A stretch of 64,000 nt of DNA from Paguma larvata (GCA_030068075.1 CM057832.1:73685502-73749501); one strand, 5' to 3'; shown: positions 43,870 to 54,486, counted from the first letter of the stretch. The notes: generated by a model from the sequence alone, not told the origin. Program-made: numbers and translations.

Positions 43870-44394
43870 CTATGACAAGGTCAGACATGGACTACCCAAA
43901 TTGCCTCTTTGCCTCATAAAGGATTAGCTGAGCCTTTTGTCCCTACCAACCAATCAGCACAAAATACCTGCTCATTTTACTTAGTGAAACTTGATTCAAG
44001 TGTCCCTCCTTGCCCAAGCCTTTGAACTTTCATCACCCTCAGGCTAAGCCAGCTGTGGGCAGAATAAACTCTTCATGGTACTTGCCAAGAAGCCCCTTCC
44101 TAACTGACTTCACAAAAACAAACTTTTGTGACCAATTGCCAATCCCGCCACCGCCACCAGCTCATCCCTCGCCCTGAGACCTGTGTTTTTTTTCTAGCCT
44201 TGTTGACTCCTCCTTATCAAAGAAGAGCCCTTTCAGCCTTACCTTTCAGAAGCTTGCAGATCTTACCCTCAAGCAGTCTCCATTTTAAACACCCCCTCCC
44301 CCAGTGCAGTAAGCCCCTTTCCCTAATTGCAATAATTTTTTTGAATGAAGTCTCTCTTTTCCCTAAGTCCAGGTTTGTTTTGTAATCAACAGCA
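43870..44394 (+). mobile_element. LTR-like region of an endogenous retrovirus
   Basis: Contains a CCAAT box (accaaccaatcagcac) near 43947, an AATAAA near 44061 and, at the right end, 'gcaataattttt', 'tgaatgaagtctctc', ending ...caacagca at 44394. The final 70 bp resemble the block ending at 46887. It may be two LTRs in series. Boundaries are approximate. Confidence 0.45.
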
Positions 44395-44397
44395 TTC

Positions 44398-44415
44398 TGG
44401 TGCTATGACTCGTCT
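44398..44415 (+). other. Candidate retroviral primer-binding site (tRNA-His type)
   Basis: tggtgctatgactcgtct starts 3 nt after the LTR-like CA end. It matches the tRNA-His 3' end complement (tggtgccgtgactcggat) at most positions, including the first 6 bases and the gactcg core. Confidence 0.4.
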
Positions 44416-46699
44416 CAAGAGTAGAACTCACGGAGGGATCTCCACCGTCCCCACACAGGAAATGGTATGTACCGTCCTGCAATTTGAGGCTCCGACCCAG
44501 AGTTCATTTCTCGAGCAGACGCTCTGGACATCTTGTCTATTGAGGCACAGTAAAGAGTTACTTTAATGCTTTCTAGTAAACAGAGAATCATTTTCAGCAA
44601 AGATTCTTTCCTTGGCCTTCTTGTGAGGCCTCTTTTGTTTTTCCTGGGTTCCTCAGGCCAGGGATTGGGAGAGAGAATTGACCAAGTGAAGCTCTTTCTC
44701 AACTTCTTTACAGTTAATTTCTTTGGGTTAACCGTTAATTCCACAGGTAACTCTTTTTTTTTAAATTTTTTTAATGTTTATTTTTGAGAGAGAAGAAAGA
44801 GAGAGAGAGAGAGAGAGAGAGCAGGGGAGGGGCAGAGAGCGAGGGAAATACAGGATTGGAAGCAGGCTCCAGGCTCTACGCTGTCAGCACAGAGGCCGAT
44901 GCAAGGCTCGACCCCATGAACCGTGAGATCATGACCTGAGCTGAAGTCGGAGGCTTAGCCCACTGAGCCACCCAGCCGCCCCTCCACAGTAACTCTTAAT
45001 CCCTCAGGAGCCCTCTCTTTTTTTCTCCACCGACTACATGTCATGATGGCAGTAGTTTAATTTAATATCTTTAAGAATTGGCAAAATTTCCTGAAGGCAA
45101 TTTAGAACTTCAAAGGCGTCTTCGGGAACTTTGGGATCTCCCCAAACCGAGTCATCTGAGACTTCTCTCTTCCCAGCATCCCCTTCTCTTCCTTTCTATC
45201 ACCGTAACCTTCTCTTCAGCTGCTTTGAGTCTTTTGATCTATCCGCCTTCGACACCTCTACCTCCTCCACCCCTCTAATCCACCCTTGTCAGCCCCTGCC
45301 CTACCCACCCCAGTCCCTTTACGCATCATCACTTGAGCCCTGGGCCCTTCTCTGTTCACCTCCTCTTCACCCCATTGGTGGAGGAAGAATCTTGTGCCCG
45401 CAAAGGTACAAGATGGCCAACCCCACGAGACCCTGTCCTGGACAGATTAGATTGGCAGTTTATCAGTCATAGAGACCCACGCCCTGGGAGAGTAAGGCAC
45501 CACCTGCCATTCAGAGCCGCAGACGCCCAGAAGGCAAAATTCTGTGCTTGCTCAAAATGATTTCCTGTGCCTTACGTTTGGTCAGAGTCTATCTTCGTTG
45601 TTTATAGGACGTAATTGGGAACATAGGTTATAAAACTGAGGCTTTGGCTGGAACATCATATTTGCAGATCATGCTCATTTACTAGACACCTATAAGAAGC
45701 TACTGTTGACTTTATTATAGAGTCAATGCTTATACCCTCTTGGGAAAACTGGCTTGGTACCTGGCTTACAGGTTGCTAATCTTATGGGTGAGTAAAGAAG
45801 GTCACTTCCTGGCAAGCTTAGGAACCTTAGAATGATTTGGAGACATCGAGAAGAGAACAATCTCAAATCTACAGATGCTACAGGTGAAATGGGATGGCAG
45901 TTTCGTGGTTTGGCTTTCTAAGCCTTAACGAGTTTGTGCAAGTTCAGCCTGAGATTCCTTATAAAAAATTCCAGGGAAGCACACTTTAAAAGTCTGTCTG
46001 CTAAATGAACATTCTTGCTGTAAATAATCAGGTCAATCCTAATGAGGCCCGCCTTACTTTGTGATCAAGAATAAGCTTTCTTTAAGGTTACCCTTGATCA
46101 AAAAGGACTATTAATCGGACTAGCTCCTGTCACCTGGCACAAATTGTCAATGCTTATAGCTTTTCAGTTCTTCCACCTTCCTCCCACATCTCCCTCCCGC
46201 TTCACCGAGAACTAAAACCTGGCTGCCCAGATTGTTAGCAGTGCTCTAGGGCGCCTCGTAGCTGGCTTCTTCCTCGAAAATCTGAAGAAGCCCTGGGAAC
46301 TCCAGCCCGGCAACTTGACCACGTGTATGACCTGAATTCTTCCCGCGTAAGCCACTGCCTGGGCCACCAGGAAGTCTGGTAGAATGCTCAGGTCATACGT
46401 GCCTGTATGGGAGCGGTAACGAAGCCTGTGGCTAACGTCACCAAATGCACTGACATCTCAAGTTTCAGAAACTCAACAAGCATTACTCGTATAATGAGAT
46501 TTTCACCTACTGGTTTCATTACCATTAATTTAACATTAATATTTCTTTACTATTAATATTGTAAGCATCCCTCTCTTAAGAACTTGATCTCTGTAACTAC
46601 CTCTCAACAGATGGTTCAACTGAAACTATTTCTTTACCCCTGATTTTCTTTGCTCAGAAGGTCTATAATTACTTGCAAGTTGTTCAGTGATGAATAATA
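44416..46699 (+). mobile_element. Decayed ERV-like interior (tentative), holding one SINE
   Basis: This lies between two similar LTR-like ends. No gag, pol or env frame survives. The only long open pieces (45131-45472, proline/serine-rich) are not assignable. A large deletion of the coding interior is implied, as the interior is about 2.3 kb including a SINE. Confidence 0.3.
44755..44983 (-). mobile_element. CAN-SINE (long type)
   Basis: Flanked by 'tccacaggtaactctt' and 'tccacagtaactctt' (one-base indel). Includes a (GA)n run near 44799-44821. Confidence 0.94.
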
Positions 46700-46887
46700 A
46701 TCATGCTTCTTGAACCAAAGGGAGAATGGCAATGCTGAACTTTATCAGAGCTCATGCTTCAGAGAAGCGGCAATGGTTAAGGAGCTCTCCCTACATTTCC
46801 AAGTCGTCCCCCTCTCCTTGCAATAATCCTTTCGAATAAAGTCTCTCTTTCCCGAAATCTGGATTGTTCATTTTGACAAAAGCTACA
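46700..46887 (+). mobile_element. LTR-like 3' end (partner of 43870-44394)
   Basis: 'gcaataatcctttcgaataa', 'agtctctctttcccgaaatc', 'tggattgttcattttgac' parallels the end of the left LTR-like block, with an intact AATAAA at 46835-46840. Confidence 0.45.
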
Positions 46888-47061
46888 ATATTAGTTTGGA
46901 ATCATTAAAAAATTCAACGGAATTGCCTTGACTGGAACAGGAGAAAGAGAGAAAACTCAATAATACGGTTTAGGAAAAAAAGGTTGACTCTCAAGGGTAC
47001 AAATTCCACAGAGAATTAAAACTGAAATTTGTTTTTAAAACCCATAAAACCTATCTTAAAA

Positions 47062-47139
47062 TTAAAAAAAAGAAGAAGAAGAGGAAGAAGAAGAAGGAGG
47101 AGAAGGTGGGGGAGGAGGAGGAGGAGAAGAAAGAAAAGA
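47062..47139. repeat. (GAA)/(GGA) simple repeat
   Basis: A purine run of gaa then gga units in an A-rich context. Confidence 0.9.
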
Positions 47140-47239
47140 AATGATTTAAGAACAGGGAGCCTTCCTCAGAATGGTGACAAAACTAAAAATCTCAAAAAAA
47201 CCTTGATAGACTTCATACATTAAAAATGTTAAGTGTGTG

Positions 47240-47590
47240 CACAGCAAAAGCTATAAACAGACTTAAAAATCAAAAGCAAACAAGAAAATATATGCAATGG
47301 TACACAAGCAGAGGTTAGTTTTCTTAATGAAGACTTTTGTTTTTTTTACAAATCAACTCTTCACATAAGTATCGACATGCCCCTGGGCAAACATGAGCAA
47401 AGGACATGACCAGAGAATTCATAAGAGAAGAAACCCATATGTAAACAGCTCCTCAATAAAAGTCTACAAAATGCAAATTAAAACAAGAAATCAGTTTTCA
47501 CCTATCAGTCTGGCAAAGTTGAAAAAGACTGATGGGCCTAATATTGATGAGGGCGTAGGGATATATGCTTCTATAATCACTGTTGGAAGG
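47240..47590 (+). mobile_element. L1M ORF2 fragment, piece 1 of a split copy
   Basis: L1 order: 'catgagcaaaggacatgacc', 'agagaattcataagagaaga', 'aatgcaaattaaaacaagaa', 'ttttcacctatcagtctggc', 'aaagttgaaaaagactgat'. It stops abruptly near 47590. Confidence 0.75.
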
Positions 47591-47594
47591 AAGA

Positions 47595-47929
47595 CTTGTC
47601 TGTCCTCTACCGTCCGAGGCTCGTGTGACTAGTTGGGGGTTGCTGCAAATGACAAGACAAGGTTCATTCCTAAGAGCCTGTGAGAGTTGTCATGCGTAAC
47701 AGAGAGAGGAAGGTTTATATGTCACGGTAACAAAAGGAAGGCATATATAGAGCAATGTAGCAATGCAGTGGGGAGGTATGGAAGATTCAGTTGGGCTTCT
47801 GGATGCTAACGGCAGCTGAATTCACATTTCCATGTGCTAAGGGTCGGTCTTTTCCCAATCGGGAAACTCCCTCCGAGAGGGCTCTATGGCAGGTGTGTTT
47901 TCTGGAGGCTCTGCTTAAGTTTATTTATT
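47595..47929 (-). mobile_element. LTR-like insertion in L1M (tentative)
   Basis: This non-L1 block separates two L1M pieces. On the plus strand 'ggaaggtttatatgtcacgg' resembles the LTR-like block at 5365-5745 ('ggaagggtttatagg'). Family unknown. Confidence 0.35.
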
Positions 47930-47931
47930 AA

Positions 47932-48136
47932 AAAAATTTTTTTTAATGTTTCTTTATTTTGAGAGAAAGAGAGTGCATGAGCAGGCAGGGGAGGGGCAGA
48001 GAGAGAGGGAGACACAGAATCCAAAGCAGGCTGCAGGCTCTGAGCTGTGGATTCACAGGGCTCGAACCCACAAACCATGAGATCATGACCTGAGTCAAAG
48101 TCAGATGCTTAACCGACAGAGCCACCCAGTCACCCA
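47932..48136 (-). mobile_element. CAN-SINE (long type)
   Basis: Ends 'gagccacccagtcaccc'. It lies inside the same split L1M region. Confidence 0.92.
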
Positions 48137-48318
48137 TTTCCATTTTGAAAAGTAATATAAATACCTGAATAAATAAACCAGTAGTAAACTTAACATTTAT
48201 GTTAAAAAGAAAAATAATTATAGTGAGCAGATGCCTGTCAGGATGTTTATCAGAAGAAAACAACTTGAAAGAAATCCTTGTCTAAATGGATAAACAAATT
48301 GCGGCATATCCATGCAAT
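48137..48318 (+). mobile_element. L1M fragment, piece 2
   Basis: 'ctgtcaggatgtttatcaga' and 'taaatggataaacaaattgc', 'ggcatatccatgcaatg' are L1 ORF2 3' text. It breaks exactly where the next LTR begins. Confidence 0.7.
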
Positions 48319-48692
48319 GACCAGCAGGGGGAGCTCTCATGGTCTACTGCTCCTGATCAATGGTAGACCCAATGGAGAGAGAGGGGCCTTGTAAGGTGGA
48401 TACTACTTCACTACCAGTAGGAGGAAGAAAGTCTTTCCCTCTCCCGTAGTCAGTGACAGACTCAGCCAATGAAAAGCCACGATGCTTTCAACTCCCCCTT
48501 TTCTCCAGTGGACATTTTGTTGATAACATCTTCCAACCTTCTCTCTCCTACCCCTATAAAAGAGCCATCCCGCCTTTTCTCTGTGGACCTGCCTGTGCCT
48601 GTGGTTTTCTGTAGCTTGCTTGTCCTGGATTGCAATTCTTGCTATTCTGAATAAACCTTTTTTTTTTTCTTTTTTGCTGGTAAAATAAAACT
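48319..48692 (+). mobile_element. Solo LTR inserted in L1M
   Basis: Contains CCAAT (cagccaatgaaaagcc) near 48464, TATA (cctataaaagagcc) near 48553 and an AATAAA near 48649, in the expected order and spacing. L1M text stops at its left edge and resumes at its right edge. Confidence 0.65.
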
Positions 48693-48734
48693 GGTCATTT
48701 TATTCTTATGGTTTAATACCACTTAGTTTTCGGA

Positions 48735-49045
48735 GGGAGATGGATTCACACAACAATACAGATGAATTTCACAAACCTTATGCTGAGATAAAAAGTGCCA
48801 AACACGAAAGAGCACATACAGTTTGATTCATAGGTATGTATTTGAAATTCTGAACAAGTAAATCTATAGTGACAGAAAGGGGAGTAGTTGTTGCCCGGGA
48901 CTGAGGGGAGGTGGGCTTACTTTTTGAGATAATTGCAATGTTCTTTATTTTGATCATGGTAGTGATTACACGAGTACGTACATTTCTCAAAACCCAATGA
49001 ACTATACACCTAAAATGGATATATTTTATTGTGTATGTAGGGGAG
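48735..49045 (+). mobile_element. L1M 3' end, piece 3
   Basis: 'ggattcacacaacaatacag', 'atgaatttcacaaaccttat', 'gaaagagcacatacagtttg', 'acgagtacgtacatttctca', 'aaacccaatgaactatacac', 'ctaaaatggatatatttt' match the L1M 3' UTR in order. Confidence 0.85.
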
Positions 49046-49049
49046 GGTA

Positions 49050-49715
49050 TTAATTTCCCCTCTACCCTTCTAGATTCTTGGCTGAGACATCCCTATAGCA
49101 AAAGGTAGATTAACAGGAGAAAAACAACTTTAATGACATGTATACTCCTGTATATAGGAGTGTAGGGGCCAAGGGCAGGCTACCCCAGACAGGCCATTTA
49201 GGGACGCAGATTATGCCGAACTGAAAAAAATCAAAGGCCAAAAGACTCAGGAAGAAAGTTCGACCTCCCCCCATACTTCCTAACAGAATTTAGATAGAGG
49301 ACCTGCTCCAGGAAAAGAGTTACCACCACGGATAGCTTACATTATAATATGAACAAGGTATGGAAGATAGGGTGGAGCCTGGCGAGGCGTGTTTGGTCAA
49401 CGTTCTCTCCAAGTCCCATTGTCTCTGAGTGACTCACCAAACATATGTTTACCAAACATTTACTCTTGTTCATTTTCCTAGGAATTCTATTCCCTCCCTT
49501 TGAAGCCCCAGACCCCTATTCCCTTGTCCTCAGTTCAGGATGACATATGTACCTCTTTTTGCCTGACTATCTTTGAAATCTCACGTCTACGTGGATTCCT
49601 CATACATACAGAATTAAGTTTGATTTTTCTGATCTGTCTCATGTCAATTTAATCCCTAGTCGAGTTGGAAGAACCTCGAAGGACGGAGGAGAAAATTTTT
49701 TCCTCCCTGATAGGA
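49050..49715. repeat. Inverted-end repeat family, copy 2 (unclassified)
   Basis: The left end ('aatttcccctctacccttct', 'agattcttggctgaga', then 'aggagaaaaacaactttaat') is similar to the reverse complement of the right end ('attaagtttgatttttctga' ... 'gttggaagaacctcgaagg', 'acggaggagaaaatttt'). The imperfect inverted ends span about 100 bp. It resembles the element at 7395-7875. It could be an LTR with palindromic ends or a DNA transposon. Confidence 0.5.
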
Positions 49716-50070
49716 GATACCCAGGAAAAGAGTGTAACTCCTTGAAATGAACCAAGTCATCACCTTAAATACCAATCACCAGCAAAAGATAAAAGCTGTT
49801 CGAGGGAGGGTGCCATTATGGAAGGTTTCAGAAGGAGCACAGTTAACAATGTTAGGTTGTCGTGCAGATTTAAGTTGCTGCTTCCTCCATGGATAAGTTT
49901 CTAGAGTTTAGTCATTTTTCTCTTCCTGGTACAGAGAGGGAGAGATCTTTACAGATGGAGATTTCCCTTATAAATGTAAATATCTTTTACAAAAAATGCC
50001 AGAGGCCAGTGTTGGGGTGACAAATTCCATTCTTCTTCATGTGTAAACTATATCTCCATAAAATTGAGTA

Positions 50071-50083
50071 AAAAAATATCTGT
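50071..50083. repeat. Target-site duplication of L1 (left)
   Basis: aaaaaatatctgt, repeated exactly at 50726-50738 on the other side of the L1. Confidence 0.9.
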
Positions 50084-50725
50084 TTACTCTCCTACACTGT
50101 TGGTGGGAATGCAAAGTCGTGTAGCCACTCTGGAAAACGGTGTGGAGGTTCCTCAAAAAAATGAAAATAGAGCTACCCTATGACCCAGCAATAGCACTGC
50201 TAGGAATCTACCCAAGAGACACAGGATTGCTGATGCATAGGGGCACATGTACCCCGATGTTCATAGCAGCACTTTCAACAATAGCCAAATCATGGAAAGA
50301 GACCAAGTGCCCATCAACTAATGAATGGATAAAGAAGACGTGGTATATATATGCAATGGACTACTACACAGCAATGAGAAAGAATGACATCTGGCCATGT
50401 GTGGCAACATGGATGGAACTGGAGGGTATTATGTTAAGTGAAATAAGTCAGTCAGAAAAAGACAGATACCATATGTTTCCAGGCATAGGTGGATTTTGAG
50501 AGACTTAGCAAAAACCATGGGGGAGGGGAAGAGAGAAAAGGAAAAAAAGACAGAGAGGGAGGGAGATAAAACATAAGAGACTCTCAAAGACTAAGAACAA
50601 ACTGAGGGTAAGGGGGGTGAGGGAGGGGGGAGAGGGGGTGATGGGCATTAAAGAGGGCACGTGTTGGGATGAACGCTGGGTGTTATATGGAAACCAATTT
50701 GAAAATAAACTATTAAAATAAATTT
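50084..50725 (+). mobile_element. Young 5'-truncated LINE-1 (ORF2 C-terminus plus 3' UTR)
   Basis: The open frame at 50140-50499 encodes the end of L1 ORF2 (ELPYDPAIALLGIYP, TCTPMFIAALSTIAK, KCPSTNEWIK) up to a stop, followed by the carnivore L1 3' UTR and 'aaaataaactatta'. The frame is uninterrupted and the flanking duplication is perfect, so insertion was recent. The reverse transcriptase and endonuclease domains are absent, so it cannot move by itself. Confidence 0.97.
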
Positions 50726-50932
50726 AAAAAATATCTGTCTAAAAACACTAGAAGGGATGAAAAAGGGGAGAGCACGTCTGAACACAATGAGTTGGCAATG
50801 ATGGTGAACTCTCCGGGGGCAGAGGGGCTCCAGGCTTCTGGAAATACGCGTGGACACCAGCATTTCCCACCTAGATGCCGTTCTGGAAAAGAAGGGCTGG
50901 CGCAACCACGACATTAAATGTATGCTTTTAAG

Positions 50933-51128
50933 GGGCACCTGGGTGGTTCAGTCAGTTAAGCGTCTGACTTTGGTCAGGTCATGATCTTGTGGGTCATGAG
51001 TTCGAGTCCCGCGGCAGGCTCTGTGCTGACAGCTCAGAGCCTGGAGCCAGCTTCTGATTCTGTGTCCCCCCCCACCCCACCCCTTCCTGGCTCATACTCT
51101 CTGTCTCCAAAAAATAAATAAAAAAATA
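50933..51128 (+). mobile_element. CAN-SINE (long type)
   Basis: 'ggcacctgggtggttcagtc' head and an aaataaataaaa tail. The CT tract is replaced by a C-rich one. Confidence 0.93.
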
Positions 51129-51958
51129 AAATGTACGCTTTTGGGGTGAGAGGGTGTTGGAGAAATTAATTTTTATAATTATGAGGCCATGGCACAGCAT
51201 AGGAAGGGGGAGGGTTGGAGAAAGTGGAGGAGAAATGGGTGATCCTGACATCAGGGAGGGCGCAGCTGTGTTACAGGAGACAAAAGAATCCTCTAGGGTC
51301 ACAGCATATTTTGAACTGAGCACTGTAATTCTCATGCTAAAGGAACAAGAATGCCCCAGATCTGAAATTGTTTCTTTAATGCTGATTTGCAAGTGGAGGT
51401 TGAAATGTGACAGAGGTGCCCTCTGGTGGTAGATTCCAAAAGCAAATGTATAAATACGGAATAGTTGAGAAATAGGATGAATATCAGCTGTAGTTTTTAC
51501 ATATATTTGATGCGAGAAATAAATACCGTCAGTTTTTACCACGGAAGAAATCTACTATGCTTAACTGGCATTTTCTAAAATAAAGAGCTTAATAGAATTC
51601 CATTTCCAGTCAAGAGGGAGTAACAGGGATCAGATTTACTTTCTTTTAAAAACTACAGGACCTGAATAGTCACTTATTTTAAGCTCCCCGTCACCAGACC
51701 AAGCCTTACAGTTTGGCGCTCTCAGAAACGGAATCTTAAGCCAGTCCATCAGGAATCACGTGATCAGCCCTAGTTAGGTAATCTCCTTGATGGACCCCTG
51801 ACTTCTAAAGGAAAGTAGCCTTGCAATAACTAACTTGCTTTATTTTTGGCCTCATACAACTTCCTTTTCCTGCTTTCTTCTGCCTCTAAAAGTTTTTCAT
51901 TTTGCACAGGCTCAGAGATCCTTCCTATCTACTAGATTGCGTGCCGTCCTATTGATTT
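51129..51958. other. Unassigned stretch with CTCF-like motif
   Basis: No gene. Holds the CTCF core match listed separately. The minus-strand 182-codon frame at 50994-51542 runs through the neighbouring SINE and is not a gene. Confidence 0.45.
51417..51429 (-). promoter_or_regulatory. Perfect CTCF core motif match
   Basis: The minus strand reads ccaccagagggca, which fits the CTCF core CCASYAGRKGGCR at every position. The site is about 12 kb upstream of the CpG island (in GCNT1 orientation) and lies outside the SINEs. Confidence 0.5.
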
Positions 51959-51959
51959 T

Positions 51960-52085
51960 TTTAAGTTTATTTATTTATTTTTGAGAGACAAAGAGAGGGA
52001 GCAAGCACGAGTGGGGAAGGGGCAGAGAGAGAGGGAGAGAGAATTTCAAGCAGGCTCCATGCCGACACAGGGCAGAGCCCGACAG
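51960..52085 (-). mobile_element. CAN-SINE (long type), head missing
   Basis: AT-rich tail and GA tract are clear, but the copy stops within 'gcagagcccgacagggccct' and the tRNA-like head is lost. Confidence 0.8.
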
Positions 52086-52557
52086 GGCCCTCGAACTCAG
52101 CAGGTTCCCTGAGATACAGAAACGTAGCAAGGAGCCCAGCAAGACCAAAGTAGCTAGAGTCCACAGGGCACAGTGCTAGAAAGGGGAGAATTTAGGGAGA
52201 GAAGTCCTAAGATCTGCAGAGGGTCCTGTTTCAACTCTTCAACTCTTCTCTTCTTCAGCCGAGAAGGCCTGTTTTCGTGGAAACTGCCTGAGGCCAGGAA
52301 GAAACTACCTGGAGGGAGCAGAGGGGAAGATCTCTAGAGCTCACAAATTGTTGAGAGCAGCGCCTCTTCCCACCACCAGAGTGGATATTCTTGTAATTCA
52401 AGATGCATTAGATAAAGTGCATGGTATGGGGCAGAGCTGTCCCTAGAGGAACAGTGGTTCTAGTCCTGAATAGCAACACTGAAAAGCAAGCTTCGAAAGG
52501 ATCAAACTCTTTCCAAGTAACTGTGTCTGCAAAAAGGCCAAGAAAAAAAATTTTTGT
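52086..52557. other. Unassigned stretch
   Basis: No gene or named repeat. Confidence 0.4.
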
Positions 52558-52650
52558 ATATACTCACACACCCAACGTGGGACTTGAACTCACGACCTCA
52601 AGATCCAGAATCCCATGTTCTACTGACTGAGCCAGTCAGCCACCCCTTGG
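52558..52650 (-). mobile_element. Short carnivore SINE
   Basis: 'acacacccaacgtgggactt', 'gaactcacgacctcaag', 'gactgagccagtcagccacc' is its reverse complement. Tail shortened. Confidence 0.82.
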
Positions 52651-52654
52651 CCAA

Positions 52655-53175
52655 ACATATTTATGGGAGTCAAAATACAACCTGCCCCAATGAAGTAAAA
52701 TGTACAATGTCTGGCATTCTATCGAAATTAACCAGGCAGGCAAAGAAACCAGAAAATATGATCCATAATAAGAGGGGACAAAATCGATTTGTACACATAG
52801 ATCTTTCTAAATGGTAATAGAAGCACGTGAAAACAGTTATTGTAACTGTCCCATCTATTCAAGAAGGTAGAAGAAAGATTGAACATGTTAAGTAGCAACG
52901 TGGATGATCTAAAATTTTACTTCTAGAGATCAAAAATTCCATATCTGAGATGAAAAACACACTAGCTGGAGTTCACAGAAGATTAGAGAGGAAAGAAGAA
53001 AAGATTAGTGTACTCAAAGAAGCAGCAATAGAAATTATAATAGAAACTATAATAGGAATAGAAAATTAATCACAGAGGGAAAAAAGACTGAAAGTGAGCC
53101 ACGCATCAGTCAGCTGTGGAACCGCTTAGTGATGTAGTGTATGTGGAATTGGAGTCTTTGCTGTTCTATTAACCA
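52655..53175 (+). mobile_element. L1M ORF1-region fragment
   Basis: 'gaagtaaaatgtacaatgtc', 'tggcattctatcgaaat', 'aaagaaaccagaaaatatg', 'cttctagagatcaaaaattc', 'gaagaaaagattagtgtact', then 'gaaaaaagactgaaagtgag' and 'gtatgtggaattggagtc' follow old L1 ORF1. Frames are broken. Confidence 0.75.
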
Positions 53176-53294
53176 CTCTATTTCCAAACGATTGTTTATC
53201 CTGTGTCCACTCCAACCATTAAAAAAAAAAAATCTCATCCCTCAAACTTCCACCTGCCAACTACTAAAACTAAAGAGTTTTAAATCTTAATCTT

Positions 53295-53506
53295 TTTTTT
53301 TTAATGTTTATTTATTTTTGAGACAGAGAGAGACCGAGCATGAGTGGGGGAGGGGCAGAGAGAGCGGGAGACACAGAATCCAAAGCAGGCTCCAGGCTCT
53401 GAGCTGTCAGCACAGAGCCCGACGCGGGGCTCGAACTCACAGACCGCGAGATCATGACCTGAGCCGAAGTCGGAAGCTCAACCGACTGAGCCACCCAGGT
53501 GCCCCC
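53295..53506 (-). mobile_element. Young CAN-SINE with perfect 14-bp target duplication
   Basis: taaatcttaatctt flanks it at 53281-53294 and 53507-53520. Body close to consensus. Confidence 0.96.
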
Positions 53507-53539
53507 TAAATCTTAATCTTAAATAGATCTGTGATAACT

Positions 53540-54235
53540 GAACACAGTGAAGACTTCAGATGACTCTTTCTGTGAAACCCAATGGCTCTCCAGCCTCTCG
53601 GCCACGCATAGTACTGTTCGCTACCTGATCTTTGAACCCTGATCCTTGTTTATTACCCTTATTCTTTGAAGTTGATCGTTTTCTTGCCTTTGTTGTCACT
53701 CATCTGGCTCCTTCCCTCTTTTGCCCCTGAATTTTGGGTATCCCCAAGCCTTTGTCATAAAGTCACGAAATTTCGGCATTGGGCAGAGATTTTAGGTACT
53801 GTCTGGTCTGGAGCATTCATTGTGGAACACTTGATTTATGCTTAGAATATTTTTATCATATAGTTGTCCAGCTTTTGTATGAACACCATCATGATGGGTA
53901 CTTTTCTCTGTCAGTTCCACCCGCGGTAGCTCTCATCTTTAGACCCTTCTTTCTCATATTAAGTTGAAACAGGTTTCTCTGTAGTTTCTGCCCCGTGGTC
54001 TGGTCTCAGGCTCTTATCTTTCATTTCCACTCTGGTCTAGACCCATTAACGCCTCCAGTATGGGATACTTCAATAACTTGATGGTTTCCATTGTAATTCT
54101 TCTTTTAGTTCACTCAGTTCGCAATGCTTCCCCCCTGACTAATCTTTAAAACACAGTTTTGATACTGTTATGTCTCTCTCCTCCTTAAGAACTTACAAGG
54201 TTCCCTAATTTTTTCCTATCCAAACATGTATTAGT
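53540..54235 (+). repeat. LINE-2-like region (tentative)
   Basis: 'aaacacagttttgatactgt', 'tatgtctctctcctccttaa', 'gaacttacaaggttcccta' fits L2 near 54150-54212. The earlier part is unassigned. Confidence 0.4.
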
Positions 54236-54259
54236 CTTTCTTTCCTTTTTATTTAAAAA

Positions 54260-54477
54260 AAATTTTTTTTAATGTTTATTTACTTTTGAGAGACATAGAG
54301 ACAGAGCGTGAGCAGGGGAAGGGTAGAGAGAGAGGGAGATACAGAATCTGAAGCAGGCTCCAGGCTCTGATGAACCATCAGCACAGAGCCCGAAGTGGGG
54401 CTTGAACTCACAGACTGTGAGATCATGACTTAAACTGAAGTCGGCCGCTTAACCAACTGAGCCACCCAGGCACCCCA
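54260..54477 (-). mobile_element. CAN-SINE (long type), first of an adjacent pair
   Basis: Flanked by 'tcctttttattt' on both sides. The next SINE begins about 10 bp away in the same orientation. Confidence 0.94.
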
Positions 54478-54486
54478 TCCTTTTTA

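Noticed and set aside
45131..45472. 113-codon Pro/Ser-rich frame as a retroviral gag remnant
   Set aside because: No conserved gag motif is visible; composition alone explains the open frame.
50140..50499. 119-codon open frame as a host gene
   Set aside because: It is the C-terminal part of L1 ORF2 in a truncated element bounded by target duplications.
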